The notes below the pieces were generated by a model. It searched no databases. It was not told the origin of the DNA and saw nothing but the letters and a program-made list of their open reading frames with translations. A program made the position numbers and the translations under genes. A DNA stretch of 64,000 nucleotides from Spirochaetaceae bacterium (GTDB lineage Bacteria; Spirochaetota; Spirochaetia; WTKD01): positions 1 through 64,000 of the forward strand of contig WTKD01000001.1 of assembly GCA_011524535.1 (NCBI GenBank), written 5' to 3'. Of this stretch, positions 16,380-25,741 are shown piece by piece. How positions within the stretch are numbered: position 1 is the stretch's first letter; the number at the start of each line of letters is the position of its first letter.

Positions 16380-18014
16380 ATGAGCCAGAGAGTGATAACC
16401 GTTCCAGAAGCACGCGCAATTGATAACTATGTAATATCTTCTGGAATATACGATGAAGCTATGCTTATCGAGCAAGTTGCTCGAGGTGTATACCATTACC
16501 TGGTAGATGCAGATTTACTGACGAGTGATTCACGAGACATAACTTTATTAATAGGCACGGGTAATAATGGTGGCGATGGATTATCCCTTGCACGGCTATT
16601 ATATGCTCATGGCGTTCCTCTAAGACTTGTGTATACCGGGGCGCCAAAAAAAGAGAGTGTTAACCATGCGCTGAGAACCATGATCGCCGGACTCAATATA
16701 CAAAGTCTAGGGCTGGATGATTCCGATGCTCTTACCAGCTGTTTAGATCAGTCATCGTGCATCATAGATGCATGCATTGGCATTGGAAATAATCGTCCAC
16801 TCGCAGGTACATATGCCTGGCTTATAGAACAAGCAAATTCATCGAATGCTGTCAGAATTGCGATAGATGTTCCGACTGGAATTTTTGAAGGTGTAGATAG
16901 AACATCAACGGTGTTTTCCGCGCACACGACGCTTTCTATTGGTCATCGCAAAACGATTCTTTATTTACCAGAGGCCCGGACATACTGTGGTGAGATTGAA
17001 GACATTTGGACTCCTTTTTTGTCTCCTGGACGGATACGAAATATCAAGGTGGAGCCTTCAGGACTAGGATCGATTGGGCAAAAAGATACCGAAGGATATG
17101 AACAATCACGGAGCAAAAGGAAGAAGAGTTTTTTTGATACTACACAAGGGCAAGAAAAATATACCCTGTTTAGCTGTTCTGATCTTCCAGAACTCGTAAT
17201 ATCCCCAGGAAAAAAGAGTCATAAACATAGTCGAGGCTCGGTCCTGATTTGTGCTGGTTCGCAGGATATGCCGGGTGCGGCGCATTTATGTTCTGGGGCT
17301 GCAACGCTTTCTTTTGCGGGTGTAGTATACTTACTTAAGGATGAAATAGGTAGCTCTGAAGATGGTGATCTGAGAGTAGAAACTCCATGGCAACAAATAC
17401 TCCTTTCACTTCACCCTTCAATCCTTCTCACTGAAGATATAAAAAGGCCCTATTCGGCTATCGTTGTGGGTCCAGGTTGGAAAACAGAAAAAACCTCCCT
17501 ATTTTCGCGCATCATTCGGGAAGATCAACCAATTGTTCTTGATGCAGATGCTTTTTGGTATTGCAAGAATGAAATTGATACAATGTCTGCACGCTCGGCT
17601 CCAACGATACTCACGCCACATCCCAAGGAATGCGCCAGATTGCTTGATATAGGCGTTGAAGAGGTTCTCAAGAATCCGGTTAGGTCTGGGCAAGAACTAT
17701 CAGAACGCTACAATGCAATAGTTGTTGTCAAAGGTCATGTAACACATATTGTAGATCATGACCAAATTGCTATAATCGATGGATTATGTCCGGCCTTGGC
17801 CTGTGCTGGCAGCGGAGATGTGCTTGCAGGAATTATAGCTGGATGCTTAGCAACACAAGATGATGCATACCGGGCTGTTATTGCCGGAACCTTGGCTCAT
17901 TTGAAGATAGGAAAAGAATTCCAATCCCAGGGCATATTTCCATCGGCTGATTGGTTTTTGAAACGCATTCCCTTCGTTTTTTCTCCAGAAATTGTGGAAT
18001 GCTGTTCTTGTTGA
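16380..18014 (+). CDS. nnr: bifunctional NAD(P)H-hydrate epimerase/dehydratase
   Basis: Repairs damaged NAD(P)H hydrates. The N-terminal YjeF_N epimerase domain (residues ~1-215) has VPEARAID, IGTGNNGGDGLSLARLL and AIDVPTGI. The C-terminal ADP-dependent dehydratase domain (~265-535) has SRGSVLICAGS, PGAAHL, VVGPGW, LDADAFW, ILTPHPKE and the catalytic loop ACAGSGDVLAGIIAG. A charged linker of ~40 residues joins them. Length of 544 is usual for the fused form. It starts 3 bp after the lipoprotein gene, so they are likely co-transcribed. Confidence 0.94.
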   Translation: MSQRVITVPEARAIDNYVISSGIYDEAMLIEQVARGVYHYLVDADLLTSDSRDITLLIGTGNNGGDGLSLARLLYAHGVPLRLVYTGAPKKESVNHALRTMIAGLNIQSLGLDDSDALTSCLDQSSCIIDACIGIGNNRPLAGTYAWLIEQANSSNAVRIAIDVPTGIFEGVDRTSTVFSAHTTLSIGHRKTILYLPEARTYCGEIEDIWTPFLSPGRIRNIKVEPSGLGSIGQKDTEGYEQSRSKRKKSFFDTTQGQEKYTLFSCSDLPELVISPGKKSHKHSRGSVLICAGSQDMPGAAHLCSGAATLSFAGVVYLLKDEIGSSEDGDLRVETPWQQILLSLHPSILLTEDIKRPYSAIVVGPGWKTEKTSLFSRIIREDQPIVLDADAFWYCKNEIDTMSARSAPTILTPHPKECARLLDIGVEEVLKNPVRSGQELSERYNAIVVVKGHVTHIVDHDQIAIIDGLCPALACAGSGDVLAGIIAGCLATQDDAYRAVIAGTLAHLKIGKEFQSQGIFPSADWFLKRIPFVFSPEIVECCSC

Positions 18015-18056
18015 CCTAACATAAAACTTCTAGTACGCTCACGAAGGAGGACATGA

Positions 18057-18506
18057 ATGTACTTAGTGTATTTTTTTGCATGTGTGTTGAACTTGCTCTT
18101 GGGGTATTTTCTATACACCGGACAATATTCAAAAGCCGAAGAAAAGGATGAAGAAGAACAGGAATCAACCCAGAAAACCCCTGTATTAGCAACAAATATT
18201 TTTAATCGCCAGTGGTCATTGATACTCTTAGCCGCTGTTACCGCTGTTACCGCGGTCGCCAAGATTATTTTTCCAACGAGATCAGTAGGATCGGCGGGCT
18301 CGCAACCAATTATCATTGGAGACTTATTACCAGCAGCCAGCCTTGCACTCATTGCGGTGGTCCTTGTTTTGCGAATTAGTATAGTAGGGTCATCAGATCC
18401 TGAACAGAAAAACTACGAATTGCTTTCCTATCTAAAACAGATAGGGCTTGCTGCAATGATTATTGGCGCAGTACACATCGTTTTTCATGGATATATATTT
18501 CTTTAA
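18057..18506 (+). CDS. small membrane protein of unknown function
   Basis: Family not recognised. A strong AAGGAGG site precedes ATG 18057 (an ATG at 18053 is out of frame). The 149-residue protein has about four hydrophobic segments (residues ~1-20, 57-75, 88-108, 128-148) separated by an acidic cytoplasmic-type loop rich in Glu (KAEEKDEEEQES). The second segment is encoded partly by a 9-bp tandem repeat at 18232-18249 (AAVTAVTAV). It follows nnr by 42 bp and ends one base before the convergent GH3 gene. Confidence 0.7.
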   Translation: MYLVYFFACVLNLLLGYFLYTGQYSKAEEKDEEEQESTQKTPVLATNIFNRQWSLILLAAVTAVTAVAKIIFPTRSVGSAGSQPIIIGDLLPAASLALIAVVLVLRISIVGSSDPEQKNYELLSYLKQIGLAAMIIGAVHIVFHGYIFL

Positions 18507-18507
18507 T

Positions 18508-20142
18508 CTATCGAATTGGAAGCGTCCCAAAAGCTTCGATTTCTCCAGTGAGCACAGAAAATCCCCCTAGGTAATTTTCAAAATTCCAGCCGTATACGGC
18601 TATTGCATTTTTTACCCAGGGGATTTTTGAAATTGGGTATGGATTGAGCGCGACAACGACATGAAGTTGCTCACGAAATGGCTCCAAAAGTTTCAGTATT
18701 TCATAAGAAACCCCATTAATAGCCAAAAAAACCAAGGTAGATTCAGGTGTAATGCTGTTTCTTATTCTGGACACTATTTCTTGCGGAGATTCTGATGATT
18801 GATACTGAATTCTGCGTGCCTCTGGAAGTTTGCTGCCTGCTGCTCGTATAAAATCATAATCATTTCCGATGACCAACGTTGAGCTGTTATTCCTCACAGG
18901 AGGAGCGTTTGATTGTTGTAAGACGGTTACACTTCGCAGTGCATTTTGGAGAAAGAAATTGCGAGAAGTTGAGACGTCCGCTTTTGGAAGGGGGGTAGTG
19001 GTCTTGAGTGATGAATGGAATAGTTTAAGGGCGATTACCCGTGTGGCAGCTTCTATCATTCTTTTTTTTGCATATTCGTCGGTTCTATATGCATTGAGGA
19101 GGGTGGTGAAAATAGCCCCGGAAGGGGTTGGTGTTCTAGAAAGCATTACCATATCATTACCGACCAGAATTGCTTCCAATACCAATCGCGCAATGCTCCA
19201 GTCTTTTTCACGAGCGTATGAGAGAGCTCCTTCCATATAGATGTCATCCGTTATAACCAGTCCATCAAATTGAAGCTTGTCCCTCAGTATTCCCTGAACT
19301 ATTTCTGAAGAAAATGTGCTTGGAATTTCCCCATCGGTCAGTTTTGGAAAACTCAAATGCCCAGTAAGTATTGCGGGTAATCCAGATGGTATGAGAACCC
19401 TATAAGGATACAAATCGCGTTCCCAAAGCGTATCATAATCGTCTTGTATGATAGGAAGTTGCCCATGGCTATCTATTCTTGTGTTGCCGTGACCAGGAAA
19501 ATGTTTTGCGGTGGGGATGATCTTTGCATCGAGGCTTCCTTGTGTATAGGCTGTCCCCAATATAGCAACCATCCTCGGGTCAGAAGAAAAAGCTCTAGTT
19601 CCAATGATTGCATTTTCTCGATCAATGAGGACATCGACCGTGGGAGCAAAATTCATCGTCACACCTATTTCAGCGAGCTCATTGTTGATATAGAAGCCCG
19701 TGAGATAAGCGTCATTAACAAGGTTGCTTGCTCCGATAGCTAGATTTCCCGAAGTGATGGCCGTAGAATCCTTTATGTGCCTAACTAGACCTCCTTCTTG
19801 ATCTGTGGCAACGAGTAATGGAAGATCCGGAATCGTAGTCAAGGCTATGTCTTGCATACTACGAATTGATTGTTTGAGGAGCTCTATATTGGTACCATTC
19901 CATCCAAATATCTTTACTCCTCCTATAGATGTGTTGCGAAGAATACTTTCTAAATTTTCACTCGCTTCTATGCCCTGCCAGCCCACCATCAATAGCTGCG
20001 CAATAATCTGTACATCGCTCAGAGTACCTACGATTTCCCTGCTTTCTTGTGTGGCAATATCAATAGGGTTTGAGTATAGCTGGCCCAGAGCGCATAGGAT
20101 TGTCAGTAAAACAATACAGTAAGGACATTTCATCACATACAT
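18508..20142 (-). CDS. secreted GH3 beta-N-acetylhexosaminidase (NagZ-like)
   Basis: Glycoside hydrolase family 3 enzyme, likely cleaving N-acetylglucosaminides of peptidoglycan. After a signal peptide (CIVLLTILCALGQLYSNP) the barrel shows LVATDQEGG, NFAPTVDVL, the NagZ loop KHFPGHGNTRIDSH carrying the His/Asp dyad, and LVITDDIYMEGA with the nucleophile Asp. Unlike single-domain cytosolic NagZ (~340 residues), it is 544 long, with an extra C-terminal alpha/beta domain (~375-544) like the second GH3 domain. The start could be ATG 20142 or ATG 20133. Substrate is inferred from family motifs. Confidence 0.88.
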   Translation of the reverse strand: MYVMKCPYCIVLLTILCALGQLYSNPIDIATQESREIVGTLSDVQIIAQLLMVGWQGIEASENLESILRNTSIGGVKIFGWNGTNIELLKQSIRSMQDIALTTIPDLPLLVATDQEGGLVRHIKDSTAITSGNLAIGASNLVNDAYLTGFYINNELAEIGVTMNFAPTVDVLIDRENAIIGTRAFSSDPRMVAILGTAYTQGSLDAKIIPTAKHFPGHGNTRIDSHGQLPIIQDDYDTLWERDLYPYRVLIPSGLPAILTGHLSFPKLTDGEIPSTFSSEIVQGILRDKLQFDGLVITDDIYMEGALSYAREKDWSIARLVLEAILVGNDMVMLSRTPTPSGAIFTTLLNAYRTDEYAKKRMIEAATRVIALKLFHSSLKTTTPLPKADVSTSRNFFLQNALRSVTVLQQSNAPPVRNNSSTLVIGNDYDFIRAAGSKLPEARRIQYQSSESPQEIVSRIRNSITPESTLVFLAINGVSYEILKLLEPFREQLHVVVALNPYPISKIPWVKNAIAVYGWNFENYLGGFSVLTGEIEAFGTLPIR

Positions 20143-20226
20143 AGCCTAGCGAGTCGTATAAAAAATTTCAAACCGTTTTTACTAATAGAGGCAGTAATAG
20201 TTCCGATACATTTTCTGAGGGCTTTT

Positions 20227-20733
20227 ATGATTGAAAAGAAGATTTTTGAAATTGATAAGTATCTACATACCGTTGACCAGGAAATTGATGTAATCAAGGG
20301 TATTACATCAGAATTGCGTCAAACTCAGATTCAATTTCACTCACTCGAAGCCCCAGTGCTCGATAAGCGTATCCAGGATTTGGCATCGTATGCGGATAAT
20401 ATAGAACACATCGAAGATACCAGGAATTCTTTGTACAAAGATTTGCGTAATACGCTTGGTGTAAAAGAATGGGAAACTTTTTCTGATTTAGAACAATATT
20501 TAGAAAAGAAAGATTGGCAAAAAATAAATGAGCAGCGTAGAAAACTGAAGCTCACTGTATTGAATTTTCGTTCACAGCTAAATGTTCTATTCCTATTTAT
20601 ACGAGAATGTGAAAATTTAAAGAGCGAATTATTGGAACGTTTTTTTCCAAGTGAACACGATTTGCAATACAACCTGGGAGGCAGAAAAAATAGCAATGTT
20701 CACACGGGACTACTGTGTGACTGGAGTACCTAA
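20227..20733 (+). CDS. flgN: FlgN-like flagellar export chaperone
   Basis: A 168-residue, mostly helical, charged protein (EIDKYLHTVDQEIDVIKGIT at the start) with no other recognisable domain. FlgN chaperones FlgK and FlgL before export, and the gene directly precedes both: its stop overlaps the flgK ATG (TAATG). The helical pattern and position fit FlgN; sequence motifs alone would be weak evidence. A GAGGG site lies upstream of the ATG at 20227. Confidence 0.72.
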   Translation: MIEKKIFEIDKYLHTVDQEIDVIKGITSELRQTQIQFHSLEAPVLDKRIQDLASYADNIEHIEDTRNSLYKDLRNTLGVKEWETFSDLEQYLEKKDWQKINEQRRKLKLTVLNFRSQLNVLFLFIRECENLKSELLERFFPSEHDLQYNLGGRKNSNVHTGLLCDWST

Positions 20734-22607
20734 TGGATAGCACGTTTTCAGGAATAGAAATGGCAAAAAGAGGCTTGTTTGTTCATTCGAAACGAATGGG
20801 CACTGTCGGGCATAACATTGCGAATATGTCTACAGAAGGGTACTCAAGGCAGCGCGTAGAGGTAAGCGCATTTAGTCCTCTGTATAAGCCACATCTTAAT
20901 CGTGCGGAGAGACCTGGACAGATTGGACAGGGAGTTGAGTCTACGCTTGTTCGAAGAATACGAGATGCATTACTAGAAGCTCGTATTGTTAGTAACCAAA
21001 GCGAAAAAACGTATTGGGAAACGCGTAGCAATTACCTATTACAATTGGAGCAATTGCACAATGAGCCGAGTAATCAATCGATCAGAACAACCATGGATAA
21101 GTTCTGGAATGCTTGGCAAGAATTGTCGGTATACCCGGAGCAACTATCCGCTAGACACGCGGTGTTGCAGCTTGGTCAGGCCCTGACCGAATCGATACAA
21201 GCCCGAGGCAAGGGGCTTACCGATATTCGCTATGTTCTTGAGGATGATATTCAAGGAACCGTTATGCAGGCAAATGAGTATATGCGTGAAATTGCGGTAC
21301 TTAATCGTGAAATAGTGCAGGTAGAGGCGGAGGGCGATCTGCCCAATGATCTCTATGACAAACGAGATCTTGCCGTCCAGTCTTTGTCAGAACTTGTCTC
21401 TATAGAGGTGTTAAACAAAGACGAAGACGAATTTAGCGTGTATATGGGGGGTATTCGTGTGGTACAAGGGGGAATATATCGTGAATTTGCTTCAACAGGA
21501 AATGTTAACAATTACGGATTTAGCGATGTCACTTGGGCGGATACGGGCGAACGAATAAGCCATCCTGGTGGTAGGTTGGAATCGCTTTTGGTGCTTCGAG
21601 ATGGAGATGTGAGAGAAGAAATGCAAATCCTCAATGAAGGTGCGTTAACACTCATGGCGCTTGTGAATGAAACCCACAGAAATGGATTCGGGTTGAATGG
21701 GCGTTCTGATATTGATTTCTTCACTATTTATAATTCTGTTTTGAATGCGCAAGGTAATTACGACAACAATGGTGATGGAATTTTTGATGAAACACGATTG
21801 TTCAACGTGATAGGCGAGAACACACTTGATCAATCAGAACAGCTTGGTATCGCTGGAGAACTTACGTTCGAAGGAAGACGTGGTCTTATTTCTGTTTCTT
21901 ATGCGGCGACGGATACGGTAGGCTCTGTAGTCCAAAGAATAAATAACAGCGAAGCGGATGTTATTGCCCGTTTAGATAGAGATGGTCGATTAGAATTACG
22001 AGCACGTCCCAGTCGCAATACAGATTATCCTGATTTTGTACTCCGGGAAATGAGTGATTCCGGAGAATTCCTGGTTGGTTATGCGGGAATACTCAATGAC
22101 AGTGGTGAAGAGGGAGCATTCCGATGGGATCAGGCAAATGCAGTGTTTGCCCTTAGAGGCACGGTGCAAACTGGAATTGCCCCCTTGAGAAATCCATCAT
22201 CATGGATAGAAATAAATGAAGTAATACGTGGCGATGTTGCGAGCATTGCGGCTGGAGCCGTTCAGTCGAGAGGAGAACAACCGCGCGGTGATGGTTCGAT
22301 CGCATTAGAAATCGCAGGAATACGAAATAAAACGATAGTTTTGGGTGATAATGCCCGAAATTTTGATGATTATTTCGCAGATACAACAGCGCTTATTGGT
22401 CTTAAAGGAGAAGAATCAAGAATAACATATGAAACTCGCGAAGCGATACAAAAGAATCTTGAAGACACCCGACAATCTATTAGTGGAGTGAATCTTGATG
22501 AAGAATTAGCTGAGATGCTCAAATTTCAGCAAGGGTACCAGGCACTTGCCCGGTTTATAACAAACTATGACGAACTCATAGATACTATCATACATAGGAT
22601 GGGGTAG
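20733..22607 (+). CDS. flgK: flagellar hook-associated protein FlgK
   Basis: Hook-filament junction protein HAP1. The N-terminus has the rod/hook signature (GIEMAKRGLFVHSKRMGTVG then HNIANMSTEGYSRQRVEV), and the C-terminus the coiled-coil NLDEELAEMLKFQQGYQALA. The 624-residue length is normal, with a variable D2/D3-type centre. In spirochaetes the junction lies in the periplasm. It overlaps flgN by one base and is followed after 3 bp by flgL. Confidence 0.95.
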   Translation: MDSTFSGIEMAKRGLFVHSKRMGTVGHNIANMSTEGYSRQRVEVSAFSPLYKPHLNRAERPGQIGQGVESTLVRRIRDALLEARIVSNQSEKTYWETRSNYLLQLEQLHNEPSNQSIRTTMDKFWNAWQELSVYPEQLSARHAVLQLGQALTESIQARGKGLTDIRYVLEDDIQGTVMQANEYMREIAVLNREIVQVEAEGDLPNDLYDKRDLAVQSLSELVSIEVLNKDEDEFSVYMGGIRVVQGGIYREFASTGNVNNYGFSDVTWADTGERISHPGGRLESLLVLRDGDVREEMQILNEGALTLMALVNETHRNGFGLNGRSDIDFFTIYNSVLNAQGNYDNNGDGIFDETRLFNVIGENTLDQSEQLGIAGELTFEGRRGLISVSYAATDTVGSVVQRINNSEADVIARLDRDGRLELRARPSRNTDYPDFVLREMSDSGEFLVGYAGILNDSGEEGAFRWDQANAVFALRGTVQTGIAPLRNPSSWIEINEVIRGDVASIAAGAVQSRGEQPRGDGSIALEIAGIRNKTIVLGDNARNFDDYFADTTALIGLKGEESRITYETREAIQKNLEDTRQSISGVNLDEELAEMLKFQQGYQALARFITNYDELIDTIIHRMG

Positions 22608-22610
22608 CAT

Positions 22611-23852
22611 ATGGAACGAGTCAGTACAAATTTAGCAAATAATGATGCTCAGTTTTACATGAGAAAACGAGAGCGAGCACTTTTGACGGTTGAAAAGAAA
22701 ATTTCTAGTCAAAACAGGATTACAAATTTGAGAGACGAACCCCTGGCAGCTTCCCACGCTGTACGTTACCAATCTACATCGCTCAGAATCGAGAGATTTA
22801 GCACGAATGTAGAAGCCTTGCAAGGAGAAACAAGGTTAGCAGAAGGGTATGTACAGTATAGTGTGGAAATTCTGCAAAATTCGCGAGAACTTGCGGTGCG
22901 TCTAGCAAATGGAAGTTATACAACGGAAGACCGAAAAATGGCCGTTGAACAGATAGATCAATATCTGGAAGAATTGCTGAACACGGCAAACAAAAAAGAT
23001 GGAGATGGGAATTACATATTTGCGGGGACCAACACCGATAGAATCCCTTTTAGGGCGATTATGGGTAATGATGGAGCAGGAACGCCATCACGAATGGTCG
23101 GCGTGGAGTATTTAGGGAATATATCCATTCAACAGATAGAAATCCATGAGAGTAATTATGCTTTCCGCAATGCGGTAGGGAGCGATGTATTTTGGGCAAA
23201 AAACGATAGATTGATCTCCACCACTAATACGGAGAATTATGTGGTACCAAGCAATACCGAAATCAATGTTTTGGGTGAAAATATACAACTTTTGGCGGGA
23301 GATAGCGTCCTTGCTATAGTACAAAAAATAAATGACGCTCCCATACCTGTCCGGGCCAGTATCAGTGACTTGGATGGTGGCATAATGCTTGAAACAACCA
23401 CCCCTCAACAACTCTGGCTAGAAGATTCGGCAAATGGCAGTGTATTGAGAGACCTTGGATTGATCAATGACAGAACCGCACCATATAATAAGCACCCTAG
23501 TGCCTTATATTCGAGTGGTTCTGTGTTCGACATATTGATTACGTTTAGGGAATCACTGTTAGAGGGTAATGTTGCCGATATAGGCTCTCGTGTTATTGCT
23601 AATATAGATGATGCTCTAGAAACAACATTAAAAACGATGGCTTCGTATGGCGCGCTCAGCGATAGGCTTGACCTCATATACAAGCAATTATCAACCGATG
23701 GACTTAGGATGAACGAGTTAGACTCTCAGGCAACTGGGGTTGATTATGCGCGTTCTGTGACTGATTTAAACATGTTAAAATATTCGCACGAGGCTGCATT
23801 GTCTGTTTCTGCGAAAGTACTACAAAATTCACTATTAGATTATTTGAGGTAA
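22611..23852 (+). CDS. flgL: flagellar hook-associated protein FlgL
   Basis: Second junction protein (HAP3), flagellin-like at both ends: VSTNLANNDAQFYMRKRER with SQNRITNLRDEPLAA near the N-terminus, DGNYIFAGTNTDRIPF in the first third, and a C-terminal helix ending DLNMLKYSHEAALSVSAKVL. The 413 residues are typical. It sits between flgK and fliW with gaps of 3 and 2 bp, so it is in one operon. Confidence 0.94.
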   Translation: MERVSTNLANNDAQFYMRKRERALLTVEKKISSQNRITNLRDEPLAASHAVRYQSTSLRIERFSTNVEALQGETRLAEGYVQYSVEILQNSRELAVRLANGSYTTEDRKMAVEQIDQYLEELLNTANKKDGDGNYIFAGTNTDRIPFRAIMGNDGAGTPSRMVGVEYLGNISIQQIEIHESNYAFRNAVGSDVFWAKNDRLISTTNTENYVVPSNTEINVLGENIQLLAGDSVLAIVQKINDAPIPVRASISDLDGGIMLETTTPQQLWLEDSANGSVLRDLGLINDRTAPYNKHPSALYSSGSVFDILITFRESLLEGNVADIGSRVIANIDDALETTLKTMASYGALSDRLDLIYKQLSTDGLRMNELDSQATGVDYARSVTDLNMLKYSHEAALSVSAKVLQNSLLDYLR

Positions 23853-23854
23853 GG

Positions 23855-24307
23855 ATGACTATCAAAACGAAACAGTATGGTACTATTGAAGTTGCACAAG
23901 AACAGTGCATAGAATTCCCCCAGGGCATTATTGGATTTGAGCATTTCCGGGGATTTTCGCTCATTGACTCGGATGTTCCGCATTTTTATATTTTGCAGAG
24001 TTTGGACGATGTCAGTGTTTCTTTCTATGTGTTGAATCCATATCTAATCTACCCTTCATACAATTTGGAGGTGCACGATGAAGATATAGAAAGCATCAAA
24101 TGCACAGATATAAGTAAGTTACTTGTTTTTTCTATCATTACAATTCCCGAAGAAAAAGAAAATATCAGTTGCAATCTTCTTGGACCTATTTTGATAAATA
24201 AAGTAGAAAAATTGGGCCGACAATCGATAGCTTTGGGTAACTGGAGCACAAAACACTATTTCTTGAAGGATAGAGTAGAAACAAAGGTTTCGAATGCTCG
24301 TACTTAG
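23855..24307 (+). CDS. fliW: flagellar assembly factor FliW
   Basis: Binds free flagellin and, when released, CsrA, thereby relieving CsrA repression of flagellin translation. The 150-residue protein has the family pattern YGTIEVAQEQCIEFPQGIIG followed by FEHFRGFSLID and a C-terminal NLLGPILINKVEKLGRQ. The 3' end overlaps the csrA start by 14 bp, indicating translational coupling of the two interacting regulators. Confidence 0.94.
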   Translation: MTIKTKQYGTIEVAQEQCIEFPQGIIGFEHFRGFSLIDSDVPHFYILQSLDDVSVSFYVLNPYLIYPSYNLEVHDEDIESIKCTDISKLLVFSIITIPEEKENISCNLLGPILINKVEKLGRQSIALGNWSTKHYFLKDRVETKVSNART

Positions 24308-24545
24308 TAGGAGAAAAAACCAAACTATCCGCATTGGGAAAGATATACGAATAACCATACTTGATGTTCGTGGAGAGCAGGTAAGCGTTGGCATAGATGC
24401 GCCTAAAACAATCGATATTTATCGTGAAGAAGTATTCGAGGAAGTATTCTCACAAAATGTTGCCGCAATTCGAGAGAATATAAGATCTGGCAAAGAAAAA
24501 AAACCGCCTGACGGAGTCAATTTCCCGATAGATTCCGAGGAATAA
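24294..24545 (+). CDS. csrA: carbon storage/flagellin regulator CsrA
   Basis: Small RNA-binding translational repressor. The 83-residue sequence shows MLVLSRRKNQTIRIGKDIRI, then VSVGIDAPKTIDIYREEVF, including the conserved RNA-contact residues of the beta strands and the Arg in YREE. A short polar tail of ~25 residues follows the usual ~60-residue core. In FliW-containing bacteria the main target is flagellin mRNA; both flaB leaders in this window carry AGGAGG at the start codon, a possible GGA target. It overlaps fliW by 14 bp. Confidence 0.95.
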   Translation: MLVLSRRKNQTIRIGKDIRITILDVRGEQVSVGIDAPKTIDIYREEVFEEVFSQNVAAIRENIRSGKEKKPPDGVNFPIDSEE

Positions 24546-24594
24546 GGCAAATCATGATACTTTACGTTGCTTCTGCATGAAGAAAGTAAACAGA

Positions 24595-25302
24595 TTAACG
24601 TGTGTCTTTGAATTTGGGTCTTTTTTTAACCCCTTGTCGATCTGTAATAGGAGAAGCCATATAATTTGGTGTGGCATCGATAGGGAGATGGTCCCCTGAA
24701 ACAAGTTTTTTAATGCCTTTGGAAAGCAAGGCTTCTGAAATAGAAAGGCGAGTGGAGTTTTGACTAATGCGATGTATAGCGGAGTTGATCTGTTCGTCCT
24801 CTACCGCACCAAGTAGGGCTATTTGTGAATGCAACGGTATGGTGGCAGAAATTTCGGCAACAATAGTTTCAACGTTAGCACATACTGGCTGCAAAGGGTC
24901 TGTATTTTTTTGTGCAATGGTGTAGAAATAGCGCGTTTTTGTACAAGGTGCAAATATACAAGTTATATCAACATCATCCTGCGTACATTCGAACATCGAA
25001 ATTCCAATAATAGGGATGTTCTGCGTAAAGGCGTACGCTTTTGCGAAGGCAAATGACACTCGCAATCCAGTAAAACTTCCTGGCCCAACGCCGAGTATTA
25101 TCGCGTCGCATTGATGCGTTGTGATGTTCGCTGATGTACAAAGATTCCTAAATCCTTCGATCAGGGATATATCATGCTGAAGCTGGGTGGGTAACTCTGT
25201 GCCCGCAATGATCTGGGTATTCTCGCTATCGTCATCGTATTTGGCGATACAAAGAGAGATGATATTGGTAGATGTATCGATAGCAATTACATTATGATTC
25301 AT
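24595..25302 (-). CDS. tsaB: threonylcarbamoyl complex dimerization subunit TsaB
   Basis: Inactive Kae1-fold partner of TsaD in t6A synthesis. The N-terminal ASKHA fold begins VIAIDTSTNIISLCIA and has CDAIILGVGPGSFTGLRVSF, the TsaB signature (GPGSFTGLR). The 235 residues include a divergent C-terminal half. It overlaps the tsaE stop by 11 bp on the same strand, giving a tsaE-tsaB pair downstream of the fliD operon. tsaD itself is at 4021-4995. Confidence 0.92.
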   Translation of the reverse strand: MNHNVIAIDTSTNIISLCIAKYDDDSENTQIIAGTELPTQLQHDISLIEGFRNLCTSANITTHQCDAIILGVGPGSFTGLRVSFAFAKAYAFTQNIPIIGISMFECTQDDVDITCIFAPCTKTRYFYTIAQKNTDPLQPVCANVETIVAEISATIPLHSQIALLGAVEDEQINSAIHRISQNSTRLSISEALLSKGIKKLVSGDHLPIDATPNYMASPITDRQGVKKRPKFKDTR

Positions 25303-25741
25303 GATGTATTGTTATGATACGCGATGTTTCGTCTTCATAACTGAATTGGCAATGGACAGGGAAGAAATCGTTATGGGAAAGTGTTTTTGGAAATCGCGAG
25401 GCCCATTCGACGACGATCATTCCCTCCGCATTTCGAATAAGACAATCTTCTATATCGTACAGAAGGCCAGGGGAGTCTTTTTTTGATTGGAGTCTATACG
25501 CATCTATATGCACAAAACCAGGGGAACTTTCTTCATATTCTTGCATAACGAAAAAACTGGGGCTTTGCAGGAGACCGTTCACCGAACAATGATCGGCAAC
25601 CCCTTGGGCAAAGATAGTTTTTCCGCAGCCCATTTCTCCCTCAAGAAAAAATATAGTACCCGACGTACAGGATGAAGCTAATTGAGAAGCAAATTTCCTA
25701 GTCTGCTCGGGAGCATGCGAATGGTATACGGTTGGTCTCAC
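25292..25741 (-). CDS. tsaE: t6A synthesis ATPase TsaE
   Basis: P-loop ATPase of the t6A complex. The Walker A motif is FLEGEMGCGKTIFAQG, followed by SPSFFVMQEYE, FVHIDAYRL and VVEWASRFP, as in the YjeE/TsaE family. The frame is open up to ATG 25789, but GTG at 25741 overlaps the stop of the upstream gene as GTGA, a typical coupled start, and gives the usual length (149 residues). Neither start has a clear Shine-Dalgarno site. Confidence 0.92.
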   Translation of the reverse strand: MRPTVYHSHAPEQTRKFASQLASSCTSGTIFFLEGEMGCGKTIFAQGVADHCSVNGLLQSPSFFVMQEYEESSPGFVHIDAYRLQSKKDSPGLLYDIEDCLIRNAEGMIVVEWASRFPKTLSHNDFFPVHCQFSYEDETSRIITIHHES

